Origin: Flavobacteriaceae bacterium Ap0902
Lineage (GTDB): Bacteria; Bacteroidota; Bacteroidia; Flavobacteriales; Weeksellaceae
Direction of reading: 5' to 3'
Assembly: GCA_009835005.1 (NCBI GenBank)
Contig: WTFG01000001.1
Coordinates: forward strand, 558,001 to 622,000
DNA: 64,000 nt
Positions 1 through 9,300 of this stretch are shown here, piece after piece. Both the position numbers and the translations under genes were made by a program. Within the stretch, counting starts at the first letter, position 1. Each line of letters opens with the position of its first letter. Below the pieces are notes generated by a model. That model was not told the origin of the DNA and did no database searches. It was given only the letters and a program-made list of their open reading frames with translations.

Positions 1-897
1 ATAGCTTCTATACTGTCTGTTTTATTTTTAACATCTTGTGCTACACAGGTTGCTAATCTTGCCTATGAGGATTTATCTGTAGAATCTGAATATATTATTT
101 CTAATCAATTAGATGAGATTTCTGGGTTACAATATGAGGATAATTTATTTTATGGATTTAATGATAGTGAGGGAGAACCAGAGATATATACTTTTAATCT
201 AGACGACCCAGAAAGTCTAAAAACGATTAGATTAAAGGATGCGAAGAATGTGGATTGGGAAGATATGGCTATGTCTGATTCCCTAATTTTTATAGGTGAT
301 TTTGGAAATAATATAGGCAATAGAAAAGACCAAACGATTTATACAGTTAGAAGAGCAGACATAGATTTAAGTAAGGAAAATCAAACAATAGATACCAGAC
401 CGATTTCCTTCTTCTACCCAGAGCAAAAAAACTTTGATAAGCAGCCCTATCAACATGATTTTGATATGGAAAGTATGGTTTATTTTAATGATGAAATTCA
501 TTTATTCACCAAAGAATGGAAAAGTGAGAAAACACATCATTTTACTTTGGATTTAGTCAAAGGTATTCAACCAGCATGGTTAGTAGAGGATTTTGATCTT
601 GGGTTTTTAGCTACAGGAGCAGATGTCATTCAATTAAATAATTATCAATCTAGATTGGCTATCGTTGGGTATAATAGAGATGGAGAGGTTTTTCTAATGC
701 TCACAGATTTTAAAAATAAAGATAAAAAATGGTTAGACAACCCCCATACCATCATTAAAATTGGAGAAGCAGACCAGTTGGGGCAAGTAGAAGGAGTTGC
801 TTTTAAGACGGCTAAAGCGTTATGTATTTCTGCAGAGGCTATTAACTCGGACCTTGGGAGCATAAAACAGAACGTGCGTTGTATGCGTATAAATTAA
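1..897 (+). CDS. Lipoprotein, probable beta-propeller (5' partial, C-terminal frameshift)
   Basis: The reading frame is open from base 1, so the start lies outside the window. The first visible residues are a hydrophobic segment ending in LTSC (Cys codon 37-39), a lipobox, so this is probably a lipoprotein and its mature part starts near base 37. A GTG at 250 lies inside the gene and is not the start. Short motifs (ISGL, NDSEGEP, DWEDMA, IGDFGNN) resemble the phytase-esterase-like / SdiA-regulated beta-propeller lipoproteins of Bacteroidetes; the function is unknown. The frame ends at 895-897 with an unlikely tail (QNVRCMRIN). Another frame, from about 858 to the stop at 912-914, reads ERALYAYKLKIW, which fits the LY-x-L ending of such proteins better. 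A one-base indel near 850-858 is therefore suspected. Family call tentative. Confidence 0.6.
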   Translation: MASILSVLFLTSCATQVANLAYEDLSVESEYIISNQLDEISGLQYEDNLFYGFNDSEGEPEIYTFNLDDPESLKTIRLKDAKNVDWEDMAMSDSLIFIGDFGNNIGNRKDQTIYTVRRADIDLSKENQTIDTRPISFFYPEQKNFDKQPYQHDFDMESMVYFNDEIHLFTKEWKSEKTHHFTLDLVKGIQPAWLVEDFDLGFLATGADVIQLNNYQSRLAIVGYNRDGEVFLMLTDFKNKDKKWLDNPHTIIKIGEADQLGQVEGVAFKTAKALCISAEAINSDLGSIKQNVRCMRIN

Positions 898-901
898 AGA
901 T

Positions 902-1879
902 TTGGCAAAAATAATAAATAAAATAAAAGCACCGATTGCAGAAGAGATGAAAATCTTTGAAAGCAAATTCTATGGGGCTATGAAGACCAATGTCTCCCTT
1001 TTAGATAGGGTGATGCAGTACATCGTCCGAAGGAAAGGGAAACAAATGCGGCCTATGTTTGTGTTTTTAACGGCTAAATTAACTGGACAAACTACAGAAA
1101 GAACCTATCGTGGAGCTTCTATGATAGAGTTGATTCATACGGCCAGTTTAGTTCATGATGATGTGGTAGATGATAGTGATTTACGGCGAGGATTCTTTTC
1201 TATTAACGCCTTGTGGAAGAATAAAATTGCTGTCCTCGTTGGGGATTATTTGCTATCTAAGAGTGTCTTGCTAGCTACGGAAAATAAGGACTTTGATTTA
1301 CTAACTGTCGTGTCCAATGCTATTCGGGAAATGAGCGAAGGGGAATTGCTACAGATAGAGAAGGCTAGGAATTTAGATATTACAGAGGAAGTTTATTTTG
1401 AAATTATTAGGCAAAAGACAGCTACACTTATAGCTGCATGCTGCGAGGCTGGTGCTAGGTCTACTGGTTGTACAGAGGAAATGGCTGCGAAGATGAATCG
1501 TTTTGGGGAATTAGTAGGAATTGCTTTTCAGATCAAAGATGATTTATTTGATTATACCAGTACCAATTTAATTGGAAAACCTATTGGGATTGATATCAAA
1601 GAGCAAAAAATGACATTGCCGCTTATTTATAGTATTAATACAGCTTCTAAATCAGAAAAGAAATGGCTGATTAGATCGGTTAAAAAGCATAATAATAACA
1701 AGAAGCGCGTTAACGAGGTTATAGAATATGTTAAAACCCACGGAGGTTTAAACTATGCTCGTCAAGTCATGTTTGATTATAGAGACAAAGCGATTCGCAT
1801 CTTAGATGAATTCCCAGATTCAGAAGCAAAAACTTCTTTGTTGACTTTATTAAACTATGTGGTAGAACGAGATCATTAA
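902..1879 (+). CDS. Polyprenyl (all-trans) diphosphate synthase
   Basis: This enzyme adds isopentenyl diphosphate units to an allylic diphosphate, here probably making the side chain of menaquinone; that fits the menaquinol-oxidising complex encoded nearby. Both aspartate-rich motifs are present: DDVVD at residues 86-90, followed by the basic DLRRG, and DDLFD at 213-217. GKQMRP, which binds substrate near the N-terminus, is also intact. The length of 325 residues is normal for IspB/octaprenyl-type synthases. The start is TTG at 902; the next Met is well inside the conserved N-terminus (before KIFESKF), so TTG is preferred. If the upstream lipoprotein really ends at 914, the two genes overlap by 13 bases. 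Chain length cannot be read from the sequence. Confidence 0.9.
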   Translation: MAKIINKIKAPIAEEMKIFESKFYGAMKTNVSLLDRVMQYIVRRKGKQMRPMFVFLTAKLTGQTTERTYRGASMIELIHTASLVHDDVVDDSDLRRGFFSINALWKNKIAVLVGDYLLSKSVLLATENKDFDLLTVVSNAIREMSEGELLQIEKARNLDITEEVYFEIIRQKTATLIAACCEAGARSTGCTEEMAAKMNRFGELVGIAFQIKDDLFDYTSTNLIGKPIGIDIKEQKMTLPLIYSINTASKSEKKWLIRSVKKHNNNKKRVNEVIEYVKTHGGLNYARQVMFDYRDKAIRILDEFPDSEAKTSLLTLLNYVVERDH

Positions 1880-2187
1880 AGTCTATAATCCCTTCATTTT
1901 CTTCAATTAGAGAACGCTCTAAGGATATTTTTTATAATTAGGCATCCTTGTTCTATTTATTCTAATTCATTTTTTACTCAAGTTTTCTCTATTGCTTTTA
2001 AGCATCATGTTAGGACTTATATGCGCTCTTTGTATATCCTAATTTTTCTAATGGGCCAATTATTTAAAGTGACGTATTTTATAACTATATGACCTTTTGA
2101 GACTTTCTAATTTTATTTTTTGAAATGAGCGATAACCGTTTGTAATAACCAATTTATATCTTTGCATTTCAATATTAAAAAAACCGA
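1880..2187. other. Intergenic region, 308 bp
   Basis: No convincing ORF, RNA gene or strong hairpin is seen. The region is AT-rich. The only recognisable signal is the -7 type element at 2157-2164 just upstream of dnaG. Confidence 0.5.
2157..2164 (+). promoter_or_regulatory. Probable dnaG promoter (-7 element)
   Basis: TATCTTTG matches the Bacteroidetes -7 consensus TAnnTTTG and ends 23 bases before the dnaG TTG codon. The nearest upstream TTG (2140-2142) is only 14 bases away, shorter than the usual 17-23, so the -33 box is not certain. Confidence 0.5.
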
Positions 2188-4116
2188 TTGATTTCAAAAG
2201 AAACCATAGACCAAATATTTCAAACTGCTCGCGTAGAGGAGGTGATAGGTGATTTTGTTCAGTTAAAGAAATCTGGAAGCAATTATAAAGGACTTTCTCC
2301 TTTTACCCAAGAGAAAAGCCCTTCTTTTATGGTTTCCCCTGCCAAGCAAATATGGAAAGACTTTAGTAGTGGTAAAGGAGGGAGTGTGGTTTCATTCATT
2401 ATGGAACATGAACAGTTCACCTATCCAGAAGCCTTGAGATGGCTGGCCAAACGCTATAACATAGAAATTGAAGAAGATTTTGAACGTACAGATGAGCAAA
2501 TAGCAGAAGCCAAAGTCAGAGAAAATCAATATACCATTACAGAATTTGCTAATAAATGGTTTCAGCAACAACTACTAGATTCAGAGGAAGGCCGCACTAT
2601 TGGCTATGCTTATTTTAAGGAAAGAGGGCTTAACAAAAAGAGCATAGAAACCTTTAATCTAGGATATTCTCCCAAGCAATGGGACGCTTTTACCGCACAT
2701 GCTTTAGAAAAAGGTTATTCCTATGAGGCCTTGAATGAGGTTGGTCTAACCGTTGGTAGCAAGGATAAACCTGTAGACAGGTTTAGAGAAAGAGTGATGT
2801 TTCCTATTCAGAGTTTTTCTGGTAGAACTTTAGGCTTTGGAGCTAGAATTCTAGGAAATAACAAGAAGACAGCCAAGTATTTAAACTCTCCAGAGAACCA
2901 GATTTACCATAAAAGTAAAATTCTCTACGGAATTTTTCAAGCCAAGCAGGCCATTTTGAAAGAAGATGAATGTTATTTAGTAGAAGGTTATACAGATGTG
3001 ATATCTATGCATCAGTCTGGTGTAGAGAATGTAGTGGCAAGTTCTGGTACCGCACTCACAGCAGAACAGATTAGATTGGTCAAAAGATTGACAGATAATC
3101 TAACGTTGGTATTTGATAGTGATCCAGCTGGGATTAGAGCATCTTTTAGGGGAATTGATCTGATTTTAGAGCAAGAGTTGAATGTCCGTGTTGTTGTTTT
3201 GCCAAAGGGAGAAGACCCAGATTCATTTGCTAGAAAGCATAAGGATAGCGAATTAAAAGATTATTTTAAAGAGAATTCTACTGATTTTATAAGGTTTAAA
3301 GTCGGGGTGCTTAAAGAAGATGCAGGAACTGATCCTGTGAAGAATTCAGAAATGATTCAGAGCGTTATAAATAGCATTGCTTTGATTCCTAACCTAATTC
3401 AAAGAGAGCTTTATATTAGAGAAGCCTCTTCTATTTTGAATATGAGAGAGGAATTATTGTTCAATCAGCTAGCGATTAAATTAAGCGAGCAGGAGAAGGA
3501 TTCTAAAAGGAAAAAGCTTCTGCCCAAGGAGTCCCCCTTGCAAGTTTCTACACCAGAAAAAGAAAGCGCGGTGAATCCTTTTGTTGTGTTAGAAGATGAG
3601 TTGCTTAAATTAATGATTCGGTATGGAAATGAGGAAATTATGATTCCTTATCCAGAGGATCAGACAAAATTCTATAAATCCACCGTTTCAGAGGAAATCA
3701 TTTGGCAATTGGAGAATGATGAAGTCCATTTCACGATTCCACACTACCAAGATATGTTCTTAGAAATTAAAAGAGGCTTAGAAAATAAAGAATATAGAAT
3801 GGGTGAGTTTTTTGTTCGTCATGAAAATAAGGAATTAAGTCAATTGGCTTCTGGATTTATCTTTGAAAAGTACAAACTTTCTTCCTGGGAAAAACAAGGA
3901 ATCATAGTTCCCACTGGCAAAGATAATTTAGGTAAGAGAACGCTAGAAGTGATTTACAACTATAAAAGGCTTCTTTTAGATTCAATTATCAAGAACACCA
4001 GTAAGCAGTTAAAAGAAGATATAACAGAAAAGGAACGGCAGAAATTAATAAAAAAAGTAATGCGTCTTACTGCTTTGAAGCAATATTTGGACGGGTTGCT
4101 TAATAGATCTGTATAA
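2188..4116 (+). CDS. dnaG: DNA primase DnaG (zinc ligands replaced)
   Basis: DnaG makes RNA primers for chromosome replication. The start is TTG at 2188, which gives the conserved N-terminus ISKETIDQIF; no ATG is available before it. The order is an N-terminal CHC2-type domain (about residues 1-100), a catalytic core with TOPRIM (Glu266 in LVEGYTDV, DSDPAG from Asp310), and a C-terminal helicase-binding part. The four zinc ligands of the CHC2 domain (C40, H43, C61, C64 in E. coli) align with Ser37, Thr40, Asp58 and Ser61, so zinc cannot be bound in the usual way although flanking residues (EKSPSF, VSP, GKGG) are kept. From memory, other flavobacterial primases look the same, so this is probably a lineage trait rather than damage. 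642 residues is normal. Confidence 0.96.
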   Translation: MISKETIDQIFQTARVEEVIGDFVQLKKSGSNYKGLSPFTQEKSPSFMVSPAKQIWKDFSSGKGGSVVSFIMEHEQFTYPEALRWLAKRYNIEIEEDFERTDEQIAEAKVRENQYTITEFANKWFQQQLLDSEEGRTIGYAYFKERGLNKKSIETFNLGYSPKQWDAFTAHALEKGYSYEALNEVGLTVGSKDKPVDRFRERVMFPIQSFSGRTLGFGARILGNNKKTAKYLNSPENQIYHKSKILYGIFQAKQAILKEDECYLVEGYTDVISMHQSGVENVVASSGTALTAEQIRLVKRLTDNLTLVFDSDPAGIRASFRGIDLILEQELNVRVVVLPKGEDPDSFARKHKDSELKDYFKENSTDFIRFKVGVLKEDAGTDPVKNSEMIQSVINSIALIPNLIQRELYIREASSILNMREELLFNQLAIKLSEQEKDSKRKKLLPKESPLQVSTPEKESAVNPFVVLEDELLKLMIRYGNEEIMIPYPEDQTKFYKSTVSEEIIWQLENDEVHFTIPHYQDMFLEIKRGLENKEYRMGEFFVRHENKELSQLASGFIFEKYKLSSWEKQGIIVPTGKDNLGKRTLEVIYNYKRLLLDSIIKNTSKQLKEDITEKERQKLIKKVMRLTALKQYLDGLLNRSV

Positions 4117-4123
4117 AAAAAGT

Positions 4124-4250
4124 AGCCGTCTCAAAAAACCAAAATTATCACCCTGAATTCATTTCAGGGTCTCATAATAAACTGGTTATTAGAATAATAA
4201 GATTCTGAATCAAGTTCAGAATGACTAGTTTTTAAGGTTTTGAGACGGCT
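4124..4250. repeat. Dispersed palindromic repeat, copy 1
   Basis: 127-bp element with perfect 13-bp terminal inverted repeats, AGCCGTCTCAAAA (4124-4136) and its complement (4238-4250). Inside are two hairpins, CCCTGAA/TTCAGGG (4151-4157/4163-4169) and ATTCTGAA/TTCAGAAT (4202-4209/4215-4222); the second is enclosed by a stem CTGGTTATT/AATGACTAG that needs G-T wobbles. Related copies lie at 17444-17570 (opposite orientation) and 46640-46762. This copy lies between the convergent genes dnaG and the SPOR-domain gene and could end transcription from both sides. There is no coding capacity. Confidence 0.9.
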
Positions 4251-4281
4251 CGGCTTTAATAATCTTCTAAATCTTCAACGT

Positions 4282-4761
4282 TTATTGAGCTTTTCGGCAC
4301 CATACCCTCCATTGGACTAGAAAAGCACCTGGATATTCTCTTTTGACCATAGATAAGTCTCTAGCCGCTGATTTTTTAGTAAAATAATCCCCCGCCATTA
4401 CTCGATAATCAGGCTGCGTATACACCATCTCTGGCACCAAAGTAGGGAAGTTTCTAGCAAAGTCAGCTCTTGCTTTTGTAGCAGCATTCCTGTCTTTGGT
4501 GTACATAATCTGGATTTTATACCCTAACACTTTTTGGCTATTAGCGCATGGATCAAAATTAGAGGGCGAATTATTCTCTGGTACATTTGATGTTGTGGGT
4601 TGTGCACATTTTGCTTTAGTCGTTTTTTGAACCAAAGATTCAATCATTTCATTAACCACAATAGTATAGCTACCTCCAGAAATTGTATCTTGAACTGTAG
4701 ATTGCCCGTATTGTAATCCTAACCCAACTATACATATAATGATAGAAAGTAAGTATTTCAT
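4282..4761 (-). CDS. SPOR-domain exported protein
   Basis: A signal peptide (residues 1-19, hydrophobic stretch ending in LGLQYGQ) is followed by a low-complexity linker rich in Asn, Pro and Ser, then a C-terminal SPOR domain at about residues 80-155. That domain carries the typical beta strand GYKIQIMYTKDR, the FPTLVPEMVY segment and YRVMAGDY. SPOR domains bind denuded glycan strands of peptidoglycan, often at division sites; here the protein is probably periplasmic. Two Cys in the linker region and one near the C-terminus could form disulfides. It is transcribed alone, away from actA, from a promoter at 4778-4810. The exact role is unknown. Confidence 0.8.
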   Translation of the reverse strand: MKYLLSIIICIVGLGLQYGQSTVQDTISGGSYTIVVNEMIESLVQKTTKAKCAQPTTSNVPENNSPSNFDPCANSQKVLGYKIQIMYTKDRNAATKARADFARNFPTLVPEMVYTQPDYRVMAGDYFTKKSAARDLSMVKREYPGAFLVQWRVWCRKAQ

Positions 4762-4777
4762 TTGAATTTAGTTTTTG

Positions 4778-4810
4778 CAAATATAATTCTACTTTAAGCA
4801 ATGGACACAA
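4778..4810 (-). promoter_or_regulatory. Probable promoter of the SPOR-domain gene
   Basis: On the minus strand, TTG (complement of 4808-4810) is followed after 22 bases by TATATTTG (complement of 4778-4785), a match to TTG-N17-23-TAnnTTTG. The -7 box ends 16 bases before the ATG. Confidence 0.55.
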
Positions 4811-4990
4811 AAAATTTCATTGTTTTTATAAATGAGCTAGATTCAAACACTTGCGAAAAGATTAATTTAGAATAAATTTAAATTGATGCAATAGCTCATA
4901 ACTATCTCAGATTATTAGGGTAAATTTAACAGACTGTTTTATTTTTGTTAATTATTAATCAAACCTGTCAGAATCTCAACTTTTGTAGAT

Positions 4991-6316
4991 ATGGTGAATT
5001 GGGAACATTTTAAATGGAAATATTTAGCGGCACTATTTTTAGCCGTGGCATTCTCTTGGTCTAACGCTCAAGAAGGAGATGCGATAAGTGGCGATCCAAG
5101 TAATGGTGAAAGCTTGTTCAATACTCATTGTGCTGCATGTCACGCATTAGATAAAAAACTCATAGGGCCAGCTTTAGGTGGTGTTGTGGAACGGCTTCAA
5201 GATGAGCAAGGTCTAGGAAGGGATTGGCTGCATAGTTGGATTAAGGATAATGAAGCATTAAGAGCTTCTGGGGATGAATATGCTGTTCAGGTTTTTGAGG
5301 ACTATAATCAGACTTTGATGACTGCATTTCCCCAATTAAGTGATCAAGATATAGATGATGTTTTAGCGTACACTTCAAACCCACCAGTAGTTGAAGAGGT
5401 AGTAGAAGAAACTGCGGTTGCTAGCACAGATGAAAGTTCTCTGCCTGTTGGTGCGTTGATTATTGGATTTTCTGTTTTAGCCGCATTGTTAATTTGGCTG
5501 TTAGTTAAGGTTAATACTTTGGTTAAGTTGTCTACCGCAGAAGGTGGGGAGTTAGCTATGGAGGATTCGCAATCCTTTGCAAAGGTTTTTGAAAAGAATA
5601 AGAAATTAGCATACGCTGTGTTAGGTCTTTTAGGTCTTCTTGTATTTTATGGTCTATGGGTGTTTATGATAGGGATTGGAGTCGATAAAGGCTATCAACC
5701 AGAACAACCTATCTATTTCTCTCATAAGATTCATGCAGGAGAACAAGGGATTGATTGTCAATACTGTCATAGTTCTGCCAAATACGGTAAAGTTTCTGGT
5801 ATTCCTTCTCCCAATTTATGTATGAATTGTCACTATCAAATTCAAGAATATACAGGGGATTATGTAGAAGAAGGTAAATCAAAACAATTCTATACAGAGG
5901 AGATGCAGAAAATTTATCAATCCATAGGGTTTGATAAGGATAACCTTACTTATACTGGAGAGGAAGAGCCAATAGAATGGGCACGTATTCATAATATGCC
6001 AGATTTTGTTTACTTCAATCACGCACAACACGTGGTAGCGGGTGAGGAAGCTATTAAAAATGCCAAAGGAGTGGATCAAGTATGTTACGCTTGTCATGGT
6101 AGAGTAGATCAAATGGATGAGGTGCAAATGGCAAATGATTTCACGATGGGATGGTGTATTGAGTGTCACCGTGAAACAGAGGTAGATATGAACAACGAGT
6201 ATAACAAAGAATATTACGCTCAACTTCATGAGAAGCTTAAACAGCAGTATGGTGAGGAAGCAACAATTACAGTAGATGCAATTGGTGGTTTAGAGTGTGG
6301 TAAGTGTCATTATTAA
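4991..6316 (+). CDS. actA: Alternative complex III subunit ActA, multiheme cytochrome c with fused N-terminal cytochrome domain
   Basis: ActA is the multiheme subunit of the menaquinol:cytochrome c/oxidase reductase and passes electrons out of the complex. A signal peptide (about 1-26) is followed by a separate monoheme class I cytochrome domain with CAACH at 47-51, then two membrane helices (about 150-173 and 205-230). Five further haem sites follow at CQYCH 256, CMNCH 277, CYACH 365, CIECH 389 and CGKCH 436, giving six CxxCH in total. The pentahaem part matches the classical ActA; the N-terminal monohaem domain is an addition that may replace a soluble carrier. First gene of actABCDEF, 29 bp before actB. 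The promoter is unclear: TATTTTTG at 4940-4947 lacks a -33 partner. The start at 4991 is the first Met before the hydrophobic segment. Confidence 0.93.
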   Translation: MVNWEHFKWKYLAALFLAVAFSWSNAQEGDAISGDPSNGESLFNTHCAACHALDKKLIGPALGGVVERLQDEQGLGRDWLHSWIKDNEALRASGDEYAVQVFEDYNQTLMTAFPQLSDQDIDDVLAYTSNPPVVEEVVEETAVASTDESSLPVGALIIGFSVLAALLIWLLVKVNTLVKLSTAEGGELAMEDSQSFAKVFEKNKKLAYAVLGLLGLLVFYGLWVFMIGIGVDKGYQPEQPIYFSHKIHAGEQGIDCQYCHSSAKYGKVSGIPSPNLCMNCHYQIQEYTGDYVEEGKSKQFYTEEMQKIYQSIGFDKDNLTYTGEEEPIEWARIHNMPDFVYFNHAQHVVAGEEAIKNAKGVDQVCYACHGRVDQMDEVQMANDFTMGWCIECHRETEVDMNNEYNKEYYAQLHEKLKQQYGEEATITVDAIGGLECGKCHY

Positions 6317-6345
6317 TATTAATTTAAATCAATAAAGGAAGTTAC

Positions 6346-9300
6346 ATGGCTTCGAAGAAAAGATATTGGAGGAGTATAGAGGAATTGCAGAATCAGTCTC
6401 TTACAGCAGAGTTGGCTGAGAATGAATTCGCAGAGGAATTACCAGTGGAAGGCTTTTTAGAAAATAAAGAAGCACTGGAATCTTCTAAGACTTCACGACG
6501 TGATTTCCTTAAATACTTAGGGTTTAGTACAGCAGCGGCAACACTTGCGGCTTGTGAAGCGCCAGTGGTAAAATCAGTTCCTTATGTGGTAAAACCAAAT
6601 GAGGTAACGCCAGGAGTTCCTACATACTATGCTACGGCTATGTATGATGGTTATGATTATGCGAATGTCATTGTTAAAACCAGAGAAGGAAGACCTATTA
6701 AGATAGAGCCCAACAAGAATTCAGGTTCTTTGGGTCTAACGAATGCGCGGGTTCAAGCTTCTGTATTATCCTTATACGATTCAAACAGATTAAAAAATCC
6801 AAAAATTAATGGACAAGACTCTTCTTGGGAGCAAGTAGATGCTGTGGTGGTAAAACAATTATCTTCTTTAGGAGGTAAAAAAGCTGTTTTATTAACCCCA
6901 TCTTTACCAAGCCCTTCTACCAAAAATTTGATTAGAGAATTCCAATCAAAGTTTGGGAATGTTGATCATGTTGTTTTTGATGCCGTGGATTATTCTCCTG
7001 CATTAGATGCAGCAGAGGAGAGTTTTGGTGTAAGAGCATTGCCTGCTTATGATATATCCAATACAGATTTGGTTATATCATTTAATGCAGACTTTTTAAA
7101 TGATTGGAATGGGGTAAGCATGGAGCGTGAATATGCTGCAGCAAGAAAGCCAGGGAATTCCATGCTCAGACATATTCAGGTAGAATCTAATTTGAGTATG
7201 ACAGGTGCTAACGCGGATACGCGTTTTCCATTAAAACCATCTAAAGTATATCAAACGCTTGCAGATGTTTATAGTGCGGTAACTGGTGGCTCTGCGTCAA
7301 CTCCAGAAGGTAAAGTGCTTGCAGAAGAATTGCGCTCAAAAGGTTCTAATGCAGTGGTTTTTGCAGATGGTAATAAAGAGGCCTACATTTTAGCGAATGC
7401 TATTAATGCAGCTATTAATTCTAGTGCGTTAACTGGGAAACTCAATTTATTAAAAGAAAGCAATATCACACGATATAAAACTTTCTTGAATGAGGCTAAA
7501 AACGGAAGCGTTGGAGCATTGTTTATCTATGATAGTGATCCAGTTGCACATTCTGCGTATGGTGAAGATTTATTAGAGGCTTTAAAGGGTATTCCGTTAT
7601 CTGTTGCTCTGAATAGCTATAACAACGAAACCTCTAAAAATGTAAACGTTATAGCGCCAGTTCCACATTGGCTAGAATGTTGGGGGGATTTTAATCCTGT
7701 TTCTGGGGAATATGCTTTACAGCAGCCAACTATTCAACAAATATTTAATACAAGGCAGCTACAAGATTCTTTGATTACATGGAATAGTGCAGATATTGGA
7801 AATATTAATAACATGAATAATTCCAATGGGAATGATTCTATTGCCATTGCAGCAATGGTTACTCCTGCAGCTGCTAATGCTGTAGTTTTAGACTCTGCTC
7901 AAGCAGCAGTTTCCGCAGTGGCTGCATCCATGCAGATTGGAGATGAAAATTCATATTATAATTACCTAAAGAGATATTGGAATAACAACGTGCAAAGTGG
8001 TAAGTCCTTTAATCAGGCTTTATACGATGGTGTTATTTCTGGTGCTAATGCTATGGATGGTGGAGTTAATTTTATAGGAACTGGAGCAGCAGGTGCAGCT
8101 TCTACCTTGCGCGATGCTACAGAATCTAATTGGGAATTGCAATTATATACCAAAGTTGGTATGGGTGATGGTAGACAAGCTAATAATCCTTGGTTACAAG
8201 AATTCCCTGACCCAATTACGAGAACATCTTGGGATAATTACCTCACTATGAACCCCGTTGATGCAGAGGAATTGGGCATTGATATGTGGAACGGTGGAAA
8301 TGAGAAGAATGGAAGAATGCAATTTAATGGTCCTTATTATAACCTGACGGTTGAGGGCAAGTCCCTTAAAGTTCCTGTGTTTATTCAGCCAGGACAAGCC
8401 AGAGGTTCTTTAGGTTTAGCATTAGGTTACGGGATAGATGGCAAAATTGCAGAAGCTAATGATTTAGAGCAAATTGGTGTGAATGCTTATCCAATTTTCA
8501 AAGATGGTATCAAAACTTGGAATATAGAAAGCCTTGAGGCTGCTGGGGGATCACATGAATTTGCAAATATTCAGATGATGAATACATTGATGGGTAGATA
8601 TGAAATCGCCCGTGAAGTATCATTAGATGATTATATCAACAAACCAGCGGATGTTTGGAATGAGCAACCTACCATGGATACATTTGCAGCTGAAAATACC
8701 CCTGTAGAAGAAGTTACATTATGGAGAAACTTTGATCGTTCGGTTGGTCCACACTTTAAATTGTCCATAGATCTAAATTCTTGTACTGGTTGTGGAGCTT
8801 GTGTTATTGCATGTCACGCAGAAAACAACGTTCCAGTAGTTGGTAAAGAAGAGGTCAGACGTTCTAGGGATATGCATTGGCTGCGTATTGATAGATATTA
8901 TGCAGATGCCATGTCAGAGGAGCATCCAGAGAGGTACCCTTATACGCAGAAACAAGCGTTAATGGATGAAGAGTATAATGAACCTTCTCAATACAAAATA
9001 TTAGTTAAGCCTGCCGCAGAAAATCCTGATGTGATTTTCCAGCCTATGATGTGTCAACACTGTAATCACGCTCCATGTGAGACTGTGTGTCCAGTAGCGG
9101 CTACATCCCATGGTAAACAAGGTCAAAACCAAATGGCGTATAACAGATGTGTTGGTACCAGATATTGTGCGAATAACTGCCCATATAAAGTTAGAAGATT
9201 TAACTGGTTCAACTACGCACAAAACGATAGCTTTGATTTCCATATGAATAATGATTTAGGCCGAATGGTTCTAAACCCAGATGTTGTGGTAAGGCAAAGA

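Noticed and set aside
250-252. GTG as start of the first gene
   Set aside because: The frame continues upstream to the window edge with a signal peptide and lipobox, so the true start is outside.
4124-4250. Repeat considered as CRISPR or as a tRNA-like gene
   Set aside because: Only single dispersed copies with inverted ends occur; there are no regular spacers and no anticodon arm.
4940-4985. Promoter of actA (TATTTTTG at 4940 or AACTTTTG at 4978)
   Set aside because: The first lacks a TTG at the correct distance, and the second has a mismatch and lies only 5 bases before the ATG. Neither is strong enough to be annotated.
5879-6229. 116-residue open frame opposite actA
   Set aside because: The actA frame is proven by haem motifs; the antisense frame has no start context or homology pattern.
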